From: CAXPZW01 sp964221845 | GTDB lineage: Bacteria > Bacteroidota > Bacteroidia > Flavobacteriales_D > Sanyastnellaceae | Length of the DNA: 17,500 nucleotides | Direction of reading: 5' to 3' | Assembly: GCA_964221845.1 (NCBI GenBank) | Contig: CAXPZW010000019.1 | Location: 1 to 17,500 of the forward strand | Shown here: positions 5,773 through 14,172 of the stretch, piece by piece | Numbering within the stretch: the first letter of the stretch is position 1 | Layout: each line of letters begins with the position of its first letter | The notes under the pieces: generated by a model | What the model saw: only the letters and a program-made list of their open reading frames with translations | Database searches by the model: none | What the model was told of the DNA's origin: nothing | Made by a program: the position numbers and the translations under genes

Positions 5773-8189
5773 TTGCGGCCAAATATTCGCTGGAGCAGGG
5801 TATGTTTCTTGGGAGTATCTTCCTGGTAATACCCCGCACCGTAATTCTGGCCGTAGCCGTACCCGTACCCGTAGCCATACCCGTACTTCGACGTGTAGCG
5901 GTTGCGGCTCACATCCACGTTGTTGAGCACCACGCTCAGGCGGCTTACGCCACTCTCGTTGATCAGGCGGTCGGCCACCTGCACGAATTGCTTGCGGCTG
6001 AAATCGCTCTTGAACACGTAAATCGGGTAATCCACGTTTTGGATGATTTCCACCCCGTCGGTCACCAGGCCCACTGGTGGGGTGTCGATTACGATAAAGT
6101 CGTAGCGCTCGCGGAACTGGTCCAGCAGTTCGGCCATACGTGGTTGGATGATGAGCTCTGCAGGGTTGGGCGGCACAGGACCTGCGGTGATGAAGTCCAG
6201 GTTTTCAAGCTGGCTCTTTTGGATGGTCTCGTCCAAGGTGGTGCGGCCGATGAGCAGGGTGCTCATACCCACATTGTTTTTGGTCTTGAACCCACGGTGG
6301 ATCTTGGGCTTGCGCATGTCCAAATCCACCACCAAGACTTTTTTGCCGCTAAAAGCCACAATCCCGCCCAAATTGAGCGACACAAAGGTTTTTCCTTCCG
6401 AAGAAATGGTGGAGGTGATGGCCGCCACTTTGGTTCCCCGGCCGTTGTCTACAAACTGCAGGTTGGTGCGGATGGAGCGGAACGCCTCGGAGATCACGCT
6501 CTTGGGGTTGCGGTCCACAATGAGCATGGACTCGGGCAGATCTTCCCGGTACTTGGGCACGATGCCAAGGGTGCTGATGCTGGCTTGCGAAATGCGCACC
6601 ACCTCGTTAAGCGAGGTGATGTCGTTGTGCACCAAGTAGCGCACCGAAATGAACACCAATCCGAGCAGCAGGCCAATCAAGCCAAACGTGAGGGTCACCG
6701 CTTGCGGACGTGGGCTTACCGGGGCCGAAGGGTAACTGGCCTCTTCCAAGATGTTGTGGTTGGTCACAAACCCCTCGCGCGAGATGCGGTACTGGATGCG
6801 CTTTTCCAGCAGCATGGTGTAGTACTTCTCGTTGATGGCAAACAGGCGCTTGAGGCGGGCAAATTCCAGTTCCTTACTGGGCAGTCCGTAGTACACACCA
6901 CGCACGTCGCCGAGTTGGTCTTCAAGTCCGGCGCGGCGTTCGGTGATCTTGTCACGCAAAGCGCCGATGGTCTCTACCACCAATTCCTTTTGGACGCCAA
7001 TTTGGTACTCCAGTTGGCGGATACGGTTGTTGTTGGGGGTGGCCGAATAGAGCAGGTTTTCTTTTTCAAGCAGTAGGTTGTGCAGCTCTTCCAGCAAACC
7101 GCTGAGTGACGATTCAAACTTGCTCCCAGCCACAAGCGGCACCAGGTTGTAGATGGCAATGCTATCCGCCTCTACGCCTGCCAAGTCTTCCACCTCCGCC
7201 AACAGGCGCTCTTCCACTTCTAGACGAATGACCTCATCCTCGTAATCGGTCAGCCGGTCCAGGTACACGCCTGAGACCGATTCCAAGTCGTTGATGCGGT
7301 TCTCTTGCTTGTAGTTGTTGAGGGTGCGCTCGCTTTCGCTGAGGTTGGTGTACACTGTGTCGATCTGCGCGTCGATGAAGCGCAGGATGTTGTCATCAGA
7401 CTGAATGCGCTTCTGCAGGTCGTAATCCACAAAGGTCTCGGCGTGGGCTTTCACGAAGTCGCGTGCCAGCATGCCGTTGTTGTCCTTGAAGGAGATCTCC
7501 AGGGTCTTGGCCGTTTGGTTCATCACGCGCACCGCCAGGTTTTGGTGGAACCGGTTGACCAGTGCTTGGGTGGTGTTGATGGTGAAGTAAAGCGAAGCGG
7601 CCTCGAGAGCCTCTTCCAATCCTGCAGGGTCTACCACATCCAAGGTGAACGACAGCCCGGGCAACTGCACGCGCTGGCCCACTGGCAAGTTCTGGTGCTC
7701 GGTGCCCACCACGCCAAAGGAGCGCGTAGAGTTGAAGGTGAGGTAAATGGGGCGGTGCTTCCACTGGTCCTCTGCCTGATCCACTTCAATGGTGTAGGGC
7801 GATCGGCGGTAATGCTCGGAGGTCAAAATTTGGCCCTCGCCGTAGTAGGAGATGTCCACCGGCAAGCGCTTCAAGGTGCGTGCCACGAGCAGTTTGGAAC
7901 GCAGGAGCTCCAAGCGGGCGTCCAAGCCGTTTTCATTGGCAAAATCCACGTTGAGGATGCGCGAGGAACGGTCGTCTTCGCCCAACTGGATCAAGGTGTC
8001 TGCTTGGTAAACTTCAGGCGTGTAACGCAGGTACAAAAAGGCCGCGAGCATGGCCAATACAAAGAAACCAACGGCCCAAACGAGGCTTTTTCGCACGATG
8101 TGCAAAAACAGCCCCAAGTCAAATTCGTTGGAGAAATTGGTGAGTCGCTGGCGGTACTCGCTGTATTTGTCCGACGCGTCCTCCTGCAT
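5769..8189 (-). CDS. Wzc-like polysaccharide co-polymerase and BY-family tyrosine autokinase
   Basis: Inner-membrane protein that controls chain length and export of polysaccharide and autophosphorylates on tyrosines. The 806-residue order is: short cytoplasmic N-terminus, first membrane helix (about 36-55), a large periplasmic Wzz/GNVR region with long coiled coils (about 57-495, heptads strongest 280-345 and 360-435), second helix (about 497-518), then the kinase. The kinase has EAFRSIRTN (568-576), Walker A TSTISSEGKT with Lys600, Walker A' VLVVDLDMR (Asp622, Asp624) and Walker B FIVIDTPP (Asp702). The C-tail 765-788 holds ten tyrosines, including six Tyr-Gly dipeptides in a row (769-780), the presumed autophosphorylation cluster. 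The kinase is fused to the membrane part, as in Wzc of proteobacteria and many Bacteroidota. The ATG shares one base with the Wza-like stop (TAATG) and the stop overlaps rfbC by four. Confidence 0.94.
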   Translation of the reverse strand: MQEDASDKYSEYRQRLTNFSNEFDLGLFLHIVRKSLVWAVGFFVLAMLAAFLYLRYTPEVYQADTLIQLGEDDRSSRILNVDFANENGLDARLELLRSKLLVARTLKRLPVDISYYGEGQILTSEHYRRSPYTIEVDQAEDQWKHRPIYLTFNSTRSFGVVGTEHQNLPVGQRVQLPGLSFTLDVVDPAGLEEALEAASLYFTINTTQALVNRFHQNLAVRVMNQTAKTLEISFKDNNGMLARDFVKAHAETFVDYDLQKRIQSDDNILRFIDAQIDTVYTNLSESERTLNNYKQENRINDLESVSGVYLDRLTDYEDEVIRLEVEERLLAEVEDLAGVEADSIAIYNLVPLVAGSKFESSLSGLLEELHNLLLEKENLLYSATPNNNRIRQLEYQIGVQKELVVETIGALRDKITERRAGLEDQLGDVRGVYYGLPSKELEFARLKRLFAINEKYYTMLLEKRIQYRISREGFVTNHNILEEASYPSAPVSPRPQAVTLTFGLIGLLLGLVFISVRYLVHNDITSLNEVVRISQASISTLGIVPKYREDLPESMLIVDRNPKSVISEAFRSIRTNLQFVDNGRGTKVAAITSTISSEGKTFVSLNLGGIVAFSGKKVLVVDLDMRKPKIHRGFKTKNNVGMSTLLIGRTTLDETIQKSQLENLDFITAGPVPPNPAELIIQPRMAELLDQFRERYDFIVIDTPPVGLVTDGVEIIQNVDYPIYVFKSDFSRKQFVQVADRLINESGVSRLSVVLNNVDVSRNRYTSKYGYGYGYGYGYGQNYGAGYYQEDTPKKHTLLQRIFGRK
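5850..5885 (-). repeat. Hexanucleotide repeat encoding (Tyr-Gly)6
   Basis: On the coding strand, six near-identical 6-base units (TAC/TAT followed by GGN) run in tandem and encode Tyr769-Gly780 of the kinase. Gain or loss of units would change the number of phosphorylatable tyrosines without breaking the frame. Third-base variation between units (TACGGG, TATGGC, TACGGC) makes slippage less likely than in a perfect repeat. Confidence 0.85.
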
Positions 8190-8956
8190 TAAACTTGGGC
8201 TCGAAGCACCGCAATGAGCAGCGCCACACTGGTGACGATGTTCACCACAGGCGCGATGTCTTGGAAGATCTCGCGGGCAATTTCTGGCACAGGCTCCACG
8301 TACAGAATGTCGTTGGCTTGCACGGGCATGGTGGCGTATTGGATGCCCTCGATCGTTGAGAGGTCCATGAGGTAGACGTCGTATTCCTTACTCTCCCTGT
8401 TGAACCTAAAAAGCTTGACTTTGGAAGCGTTTCCGCGTTTGTTGAGTCCCCCGGCCAGTGCCAGGGCTTCTACCACGTTGGTGTTTTGGTTGGCCAAAGA
8501 GATGACCTGGGCATCCCCTCCTCCACCGGGGTATACAATGACCCGGTTGTTGATTACACGCAACACTGCGTATGGGTTGGTATAGAGGGCGGCGTATTCG
8601 CCTTCCAAAAACAACTGGGCTTCCACCATCGTGAGCCCAGCGAGTTTTACACGTCCAAGCTCTGGCAGGTCCACCATGCCGTCTTGCTCCACAACGTAGC
8701 GTACCACGTTGATGCGCTGCCCGCCCACTAGCTGGTTGCCGCTTAGCGCTGTGATTTCCAGCAGTCGCGACCCGTCGTTGGAGTACAGGTCAAAGGTGAG
8801 AATGTCGTTGGGAGCCAATCGGTATGACGAGTCCTGGGCCGAAGTATCCGGCACATCGAAAACAAAATCCCTGTCCGTCTTGAACATGATGTCCTTGTTG
8901 ATGGTACAACTGGACGCGAAGAGGGCAAGAAGAGCGGCGATCAGAATCAGGCGCAT
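8189..8956 (-). CDS. Wza-like polysaccharide export outer-membrane lipoprotein
   Basis: Forms the outer-membrane exit channel for capsule or exopolysaccharide and works with the Wzc-like protein. The 255-residue protein starts with a lipoprotein signal (LILIAALLALFASSC) and likely lipidated Cys17. A Poly_export (PES) domain begins at YRLAPNDILTFDLYSND (45-61) and includes DLPELGRVKLAGLT (96-109). A SLBB-type segment follows (VIVYPGGGGDAQVISL... ALALAGGL, 139-171). The C-terminal hydrophobic helix (235-255) would span the outer membrane. I chose ATG 8956 because it gives the signal peptide directly and lies 16 bases after a predicted transcription start; the frame stays open to 9178 but that would run through the promoter. 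It is the first gene of the five-gene operon and divergent from the GNAT gene. Confidence 0.92.
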   Translation of the reverse strand: MRLILIAALLALFASSCTINKDIMFKTDRDFVFDVPDTSAQDSSYRLAPNDILTFDLYSNDGSRLLEITALSGNQLVGGQRINVVRYVVEQDGMVDLPELGRVKLAGLTMVEAQLFLEGEYAALYTNPYAVLRVINNRVIVYPGGGGDAQVISLANQNTNVVEALALAGGLNKRGNASKVKLFRFNRESKEYDVYLMDLSTIEGIQYATMPVQANDILYVEPVPEIAREIFQDIAPVVNIVTSVALLIAVLRAQV

Positions 8957-8978
8957 GGGTGTGCTTTTGTGCGGGCTC

Positions 8979-9005
8979 CAAAAATAGGCAATCGGGCGCG
9001 GGCAA
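8979..9005 (-). promoter_or_regulatory. Predicted promoter of the polysaccharide operon
   Basis: Read leftwards, the -7 box TATTTTTG (8986-8979) matches the Bacteroidota consensus TAnnTTTG exactly. A TTG at 9005-9003 serves as the -33 box with a 16-base gap, slightly short of the usual 17-23. Transcription would begin near 8972, giving a leader of about 16 bases before the Wza-like ATG at 8956. A direct repeat GGCAATCGGG overlaps both boxes. Confidence 0.6.
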
Positions 9006-9010
9006 TCGGG
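8987..9010. repeat. Direct repeat GGCAATCGGG inside the operon promoter
   Basis: GGCAATCGGG occurs exactly at 8987-8996 and 9001-9010, a 14-base period. One copy abuts the -7 box of the leftward promoter and the other covers its -33 TTG. Placement suggests a possible regulator site, but two short copies could also be chance. Confidence 0.6.
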
Positions 9011-9022
9011 TGTGGCACCGGG

Positions 9023-9053
9023 TTCGGAACTCTGGGCTGGCCTTGTACCTTTG
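9023..9053 (+). promoter_or_regulatory. Predicted promoter of GNAT-mltG pair, probably leaderless
   Basis: TACCTTTG at 9046-9053 matches TAnnTTTG exactly. The best -33 candidate is TTC at 9023-9025 (one base off TTG) with a 20-base gap. The expected start, 6-8 bases after the box, falls on or next to the ATG at 9060, so the mRNA would be leaderless or almost so. Confidence 0.6.
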
Positions 9054-9059
9054 TAAGCC

Positions 9060-9587
9060 ATGAACTTTTCCTCCCACTCTGCCACCCCAATATTGGCCTT
9101 GCGCGCCCTCGAACCCGAGGACTTGGAGCTGCTGTACGCTTGGGAAAACGTGCGGGAATGGTGGTTCGAAGCCAGCACCGTGCAGCCTTGGACCCGCGAA
9201 ACGCTCAGGCGCTACATCGCCCAAATCCAGGACATTTACACCGACCGTCAGCTCCGGCTAATGATTACCCTGGACGGACAACCCACCGGACTCTTTGACC
9301 TGTATGACTACGACCCTCGTCACGGGCGCGCAGGCATTGGCATCCTGATCGGAGAAGACGCGCGACGTGGTCAAGGCTGGGGCAAACAAGCCCTGGAAGC
9401 CGGCATCCAACATGCACGTGAACAGCTGCTCATGCGCGTGCTCTATGCCCATGTGGCTGAAAGCAACGCAGCCTCTCAAGCCCTGTTTACGGCAGGAGGT
9501 TTTGAGCGTGTAGCTACCTTCCCCGCGTGGCTCGCCCACCCCGACGGCGCGATTGATGTGCACCACTACCAACTGAACCTGACGTGA
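9060..9587 (+). CDS. GNAT-family N-acetyltransferase (RimJ/RimL or SpeG-like)
   Basis: Transfers an acetyl group from acetyl-CoA to an amine of an unidentified acceptor, in the cytoplasm. The 175-residue protein shows the Rim-type start LRALEPEDLELLYAWEN (13-29), the strand-turn-strand GLFDLYDYDPRHGRAGIGI, the acetyl-CoA pyrophosphate loop RRGQGWGKQAL (near 102-112), and the C-terminal NAASQALFTAGGFERV common to this branch. ATG 9060 lies immediately after an exact -7 promoter box, supporting this start. The stop overlaps the next gene, mltG, by four bases (GTGA), so the two are translationally coupled. The substrate cannot be predicted: a ribosomal protein, polyamine or small molecule are all possible. 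Confidence 0.88.
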   Translation: MNFSSHSATPILALRALEPEDLELLYAWENVREWWFEASTVQPWTRETLRRYIAQIQDIYTDRQLRLMITLDGQPTGLFDLYDYDPRHGRAGIGILIGEDARRGQGWGKQALEAGIQHAREQLLMRVLYAHVAESNAASQALFTAGGFERVATFPAWLAHPDGAIDVHHYQLNLT

Positions 9588-10603
9588 AAAAGAAACTGCT
9601 GGCCTTGGCGGCCATTCTCCTGCTCGGCGGCTTGGCCGTAGTGGGCTACGTTTATCCAAAGATTTACAGCGCCAACGTCGACTTACCGGGCGGCGAGGAA
9701 GTCCTTTATATCCCCACCGGGGCCACCTACGCAGATGTCCTGGAATTGCTCGAACCCATGCTCAAAGACCCGGGCGGATTTGACTTTGTGGCCGGGCTCA
9801 AATCCTACCCCGATCGCGTCAAACCGGGGCGCTACATGCTGGGTGACGGGTGGAACAACAACAAACTGGTCAACTTGCTGCGCGCCGGCAACCAAACACC
9901 CGTTCGCGTGACCTTCACCCCCACGCGCCACTTTGTGGAGGTTGCCGGCAAGGCGGCACGACACTTGGAGCTTGACAGTGTGGCCCTGTATTCGGCCATG
10001 CAAAACGCGGACACGGCAAAACGGTACGGGTTTACCCCAGCTACCTTCTCGTGCATGTTCATTCCCAATACCTACGAGTTCTACTGGAACACCGACGTAG
10101 GCGGCTTCTTGGACCGCATGGGTGAAGAATACAAGCGGTTTTGGAACAACGGCCGTCGGGACAAAGCCACAGCGATTGGCCTCACTCCAGAAGAGGTGAC
10201 CACCTTGGCCAGCATCATCAAAGAAGAAATCATCCACGCCGATGAAGCTCCGCGCGTGGCCGGCGTGTACCTGAACCGCGTGCGCGAGGGCTGGCGCCTA
10301 GACGCCGACCCCACCCTCAAGTTTGCCAACAACGATTGGACACTGCGACGGGTCCTGGACAAGCACAAAGCCGTAGACTCGCCGTACAACACCTACAAGT
10401 ACGCCGGCATTCCACCAGGGCCCATCACCCTGCCCTCAAGCACCTTGATTGACGCGGTGCTCAACGCCGAGAAGCACGACTATTTCTTCTTCGTGGCCAA
10501 CTCCAGCGGCGACGGGTACCACCATTTCAGCCGCACCATTGGCGAGCACAACCGCTATGCACGGAGGTACCAAAACACGTTGAATCGTCAGGGGATCTAC
10601 TGA
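9584..10603 (+). CDS. mltG: Endolytic murein transglycosylase MltG (YceG family)
   Basis: Inner-membrane lytic transglycosylase that cuts nascent glycan strands and is thought to terminate their elongation. The 339-residue protein has one N-terminal membrane helix (LLALAAILLLGGLAVVGYV, 5-23), a LysM-like region (about 40-110) and the YceG catalytic domain. In that domain LASIIKEE (208-215) carries the likely catalytic Glu215, followed by VAGVYLNRVREGWRLDADPT and YNTYKYAGIPPGPI. The usual ASIVEKE appears here as ASIIKEE; the last Glu, the most conserved one, is kept. The start is a GTG at 9584 overlapping the GNAT stop; translation from there gives a normal Lys-rich membrane anchor. Its 3' end is only 2 bases from the convergent histidine kinase gene, with no terminator between them. 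Confidence 0.92.
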   Translation: MKKKLLALAAILLLGGLAVVGYVYPKIYSANVDLPGGEEVLYIPTGATYADVLELLEPMLKDPGGFDFVAGLKSYPDRVKPGRYMLGDGWNNNKLVNLLRAGNQTPVRVTFTPTRHFVEVAGKAARHLELDSVALYSAMQNADTAKRYGFTPATFSCMFIPNTYEFYWNTDVGGFLDRMGEEYKRFWNNGRRDKATAIGLTPEEVTTLASIIKEEIIHADEAPRVAGVYLNRVREGWRLDADPTLKFANNDWTLRRVLDKHKAVDSPYNTYKYAGIPPGPITLPSSTLIDAVLNAEKHDYFFFVANSSGDGYHHFSRTIGEHNRYARRYQNTLNRQGIY

Positions 10604-10605
10604 GT

Positions 10606-12828
<2,223 letters not shown>

Positions 12829-12968
12829 GCTCTAGAAGGTAAGTGTTTTATAGACGCGAAAAAACCAAAAAGGTCACGCGCGGCGGCCCAAGATAGCTAA
12901 GCTTTCTTTGAGGGCGTCATGCACATCTTGGGGAATGATGGGGTTAACACACAGCTGCGCATGCCCGG

Positions 12969-13094
12969 TTATACCTCTACAAGGTGCTCCAGCCCCTTGG
13001 CCTTGGCATGGCCCTCAACGGCTTTGGCGGCGTGACGCACCAAGATGAACGCCCCGCAGAACAGCATGCCAGAAAGCAGGCCAATGAGGGCCAA
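12969..13094 (-). CDS. Possible 41-residue membrane miniprotein
   Basis: An uncertain small ORF on the minus strand. From TTG 13094 it encodes 41 residues: a hydrophobic helix (ALIGLLSGMLFCGAFILV, 2-19), then a charged tail rich in Ala, Lys and His (RHAAKAVEGHAKAKG), then TAA. One membrane helix plus a basic tail is typical of real small membrane proteins, but no ATG is available except an internal one at residue 10, no promoter box or ribosome site is seen, and I recognise no family. It is upstream of the histidine kinase on the same strand. Confidence 0.3.
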   Translation of the reverse strand: MALIGLLSGMLFCGAFILVRHAAKAVEGHAKAKGLEHLVEV

Positions 13095-13160
13095 AAGACG
13101 GCAAAAGGACCTTCCGCCTCCCCGTTGGGGTTCGGGGTGCGGAGATAATCACAGGGTATT

Positions 13161-13191
13161 TTCGGGCACTTGTATACCCGTCCTACCTTTG
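13161..13191 (+). promoter_or_regulatory. Predicted promoter of DUF2279 gene
   Basis: TACCTTTG at 13184-13191 is an exact -7 box and is identical to the one before the GNAT gene. A TTC at 13161-13163 lies 20 bases upstream, the same near-match and spacing as in the GNAT promoter. The spacer contains GTATACCCG (13172-13180), whose reverse complement recurs near 16950-16978. The predicted start, near 13198, excludes the TTG at 13170 as start codon. Confidence 0.55.
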
Positions 13192-13217
13192 CAAGGCAAC
13201 CACACACCCTGCTGAGC

Positions 13218-14123
13218 TTGACGGCACAAAAGCGTTTCGAAATCGTCCTACAAGCGATTGGCCTCTGGCTGCTCGCCACCTCAGCGTGCGCGCAAACGCC
13301 GGCCGATTCTGTGGTGAACAGGCGCCTGTGGATCGCAGGAGGTGCGGTGTACGCCGGCTCCATGGTGGGGCTCAACGCCTTGTGGTACAAGGACTTTCCC
13401 CGCACCTCGTTTCACACCTTCAACGACAATGCCCAGTGGCTTGGACTCGACAAAGCCGGACATGCTTTGACGGCCTATCACATCAATGACGCCGCCCACC
13501 GAGCACTGGTCGGTACTGGGGTCGAGCGCAAACGAGCGGGGTGGCAAGCAGCTGGTGTTAGCTTCGCGTACCTCACTGGCATTGAAGTGCTGGACGGCTT
13601 CAGCCAAGAGTGGGGCTTTTCCATCGGCGACCAAGTGGCCAACACCGCAGGCATCGGCCTGTTTCTCGCCCAAGAACTCGGCTGGCAGGACCAACGTTTG
13701 CGTCTCAAATACAGCTACCTGCCCAGCGAGTTTGCCGACCTCAACCCAAGTCTGCTCGGCGCGGACTGGACCGAGCGCTGGCTCAAAGACTACAACGGGC
13801 AAACCTATTGGCTCAGCATCAACCCCCGCTCCTTTTCCAACAGAGAATCCGGATGGTGGCCCACCTGGCTGAACATCGCCGCAGGATATGGCGGCACCGG
13901 CATGCTCACCGGCCGCGGAGAGCCTTTGGACCCGCTCTCTTCCTACTCCCCGGTGCGCGAATCGGAATACTACCTCAGCCTAGATATCGACCTCACCCGC
14001 ATCCAAACGCGGCACCGGACGCTGCGCATCTTCCTGGATGCCTTCGGATTTGTGAAGATTCCGGCGCCGGGCTTGCGTTTCAGTCCTTCGGAAGGACTGG
14101 GAGTATGTGCGATTTGTGGGTAA
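13218..14123 (+). CDS. DUF2279 (YfiM-like) envelope protein
   Basis: Conserved protein of unknown function, widespread in Bacteroidota. From TTG 13218 it has 301 residues: a Sec signal peptide (FEIVLQAIGLWLLATSACA, 7-25), then hydrophobic segments and conserved motifs LWYKDFPRTSFHTFNDN (55-71), LDKAGHALTAYH (77-88, with Asp78, Lys79 and His82), TGIEVLDGFSQEWGFSIGD (120-138), and LKDYNGQTYWLSINP (189-203). The family recognition is from these motifs. There is no ATG; TTG 13218 fits because it follows the promoter and gives a complete signal peptide (CTG at 13209 or 13212 are alternatives). It is transcribed alone and ends next to a terminator shared with the opposing pepD. The last residues (VCAICG) look atypical. 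Its role may be in the outer membrane or periplasm, but that is inference. Confidence 0.8.
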   Translation: MTAQKRFEIVLQAIGLWLLATSACAQTPADSVVNRRLWIAGGAVYAGSMVGLNALWYKDFPRTSFHTFNDNAQWLGLDKAGHALTAYHINDAAHRALVGTGVERKRAGWQAAGVSFAYLTGIEVLDGFSQEWGFSIGDQVANTAGIGLFLAQELGWQDQRLRLKYSYLPSEFADLNPSLLGADWTERWLKDYNGQTYWLSINPRSFSNRESGWWPTWLNIAAGYGGTGMLTGRGEPLDPLSSYSPVRESEYYLSLDIDLTRIQTRHRTLRIFLDAFGFVKIPAPGLRFSPSEGLGVCAICG

Positions 14124-14128
14124 AGAAA

Positions 14129-14150
14129 AAGGCGCCATACTGGGCGCCTT
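14129..14150 (-). terminator. Terminator of the phosphatase-pepD operon
   Basis: The 8-bp perfect stem AAGGCGCC / GGCGCCTT (14129-14136 and 14143-14150) has a 6-base loop. Read leftwards it is followed by TTTTTCTTT, a good intrinsic terminator 23 bases after the pepD stop. Read rightwards it starts 5 bases after the DUF2279 stop and is followed by only CTTC, so it is weaker but may serve both genes. Confidence 0.75.
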
Positions 14151-14172
14151 CTTCGGAGTCACGCAAGGTGAC

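Larger units (their letters stand above)
12829..13217. other. Spacer between histidine kinase and DUF2279 gene
   Basis: This 389-base divergent spacer holds the rightward promoter of the DUF2279 gene and possible tiny leftward ORFs. One runs 13094-12969 (listed separately). A second open leftward stretch, 13014-12874 without an ATG, ends in a helix-like sequence (IPQDVHDALKESLAILGRR). Just upstream of the kinase GTG the minus strand reads TACCTTCT, two bases off the -7 consensus and five bases before the start codon; this is only a weak promoter candidate. Confidence 0.5.

Noticed and set aside
5802..7076. Long open frame (424 codons) on the plus strand opposite the kinase gene
   Set aside because: It is a shadow of the GC-rich Wzc-like gene, which has all family motifs; the antisense product shows no domain and is rich in His/Val as expected from reverse reading.
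8957..9178. Wza-like protein extended upstream to 9178
   Set aside because: It would bury the lipoprotein signal peptide inside the protein and run through the predicted promoter and the start of the divergent GNAT gene.
13170..13217. DUF2279 gene starting at TTG 13170
   Set aside because: The exact -7 promoter box lies at 13184-13191, inside that extension, so the mRNA would begin after it.
14085..14160. Possible frameshift at the end of the DUF2279 gene (another frame reads DWEYVRFVGKEKG)
   Set aside because: The alternative frame runs straight through the terminator hairpin at 14129-14150, while the annotated TAA lies just before it. I could not compare with relatives, so this stays open but unlikely.
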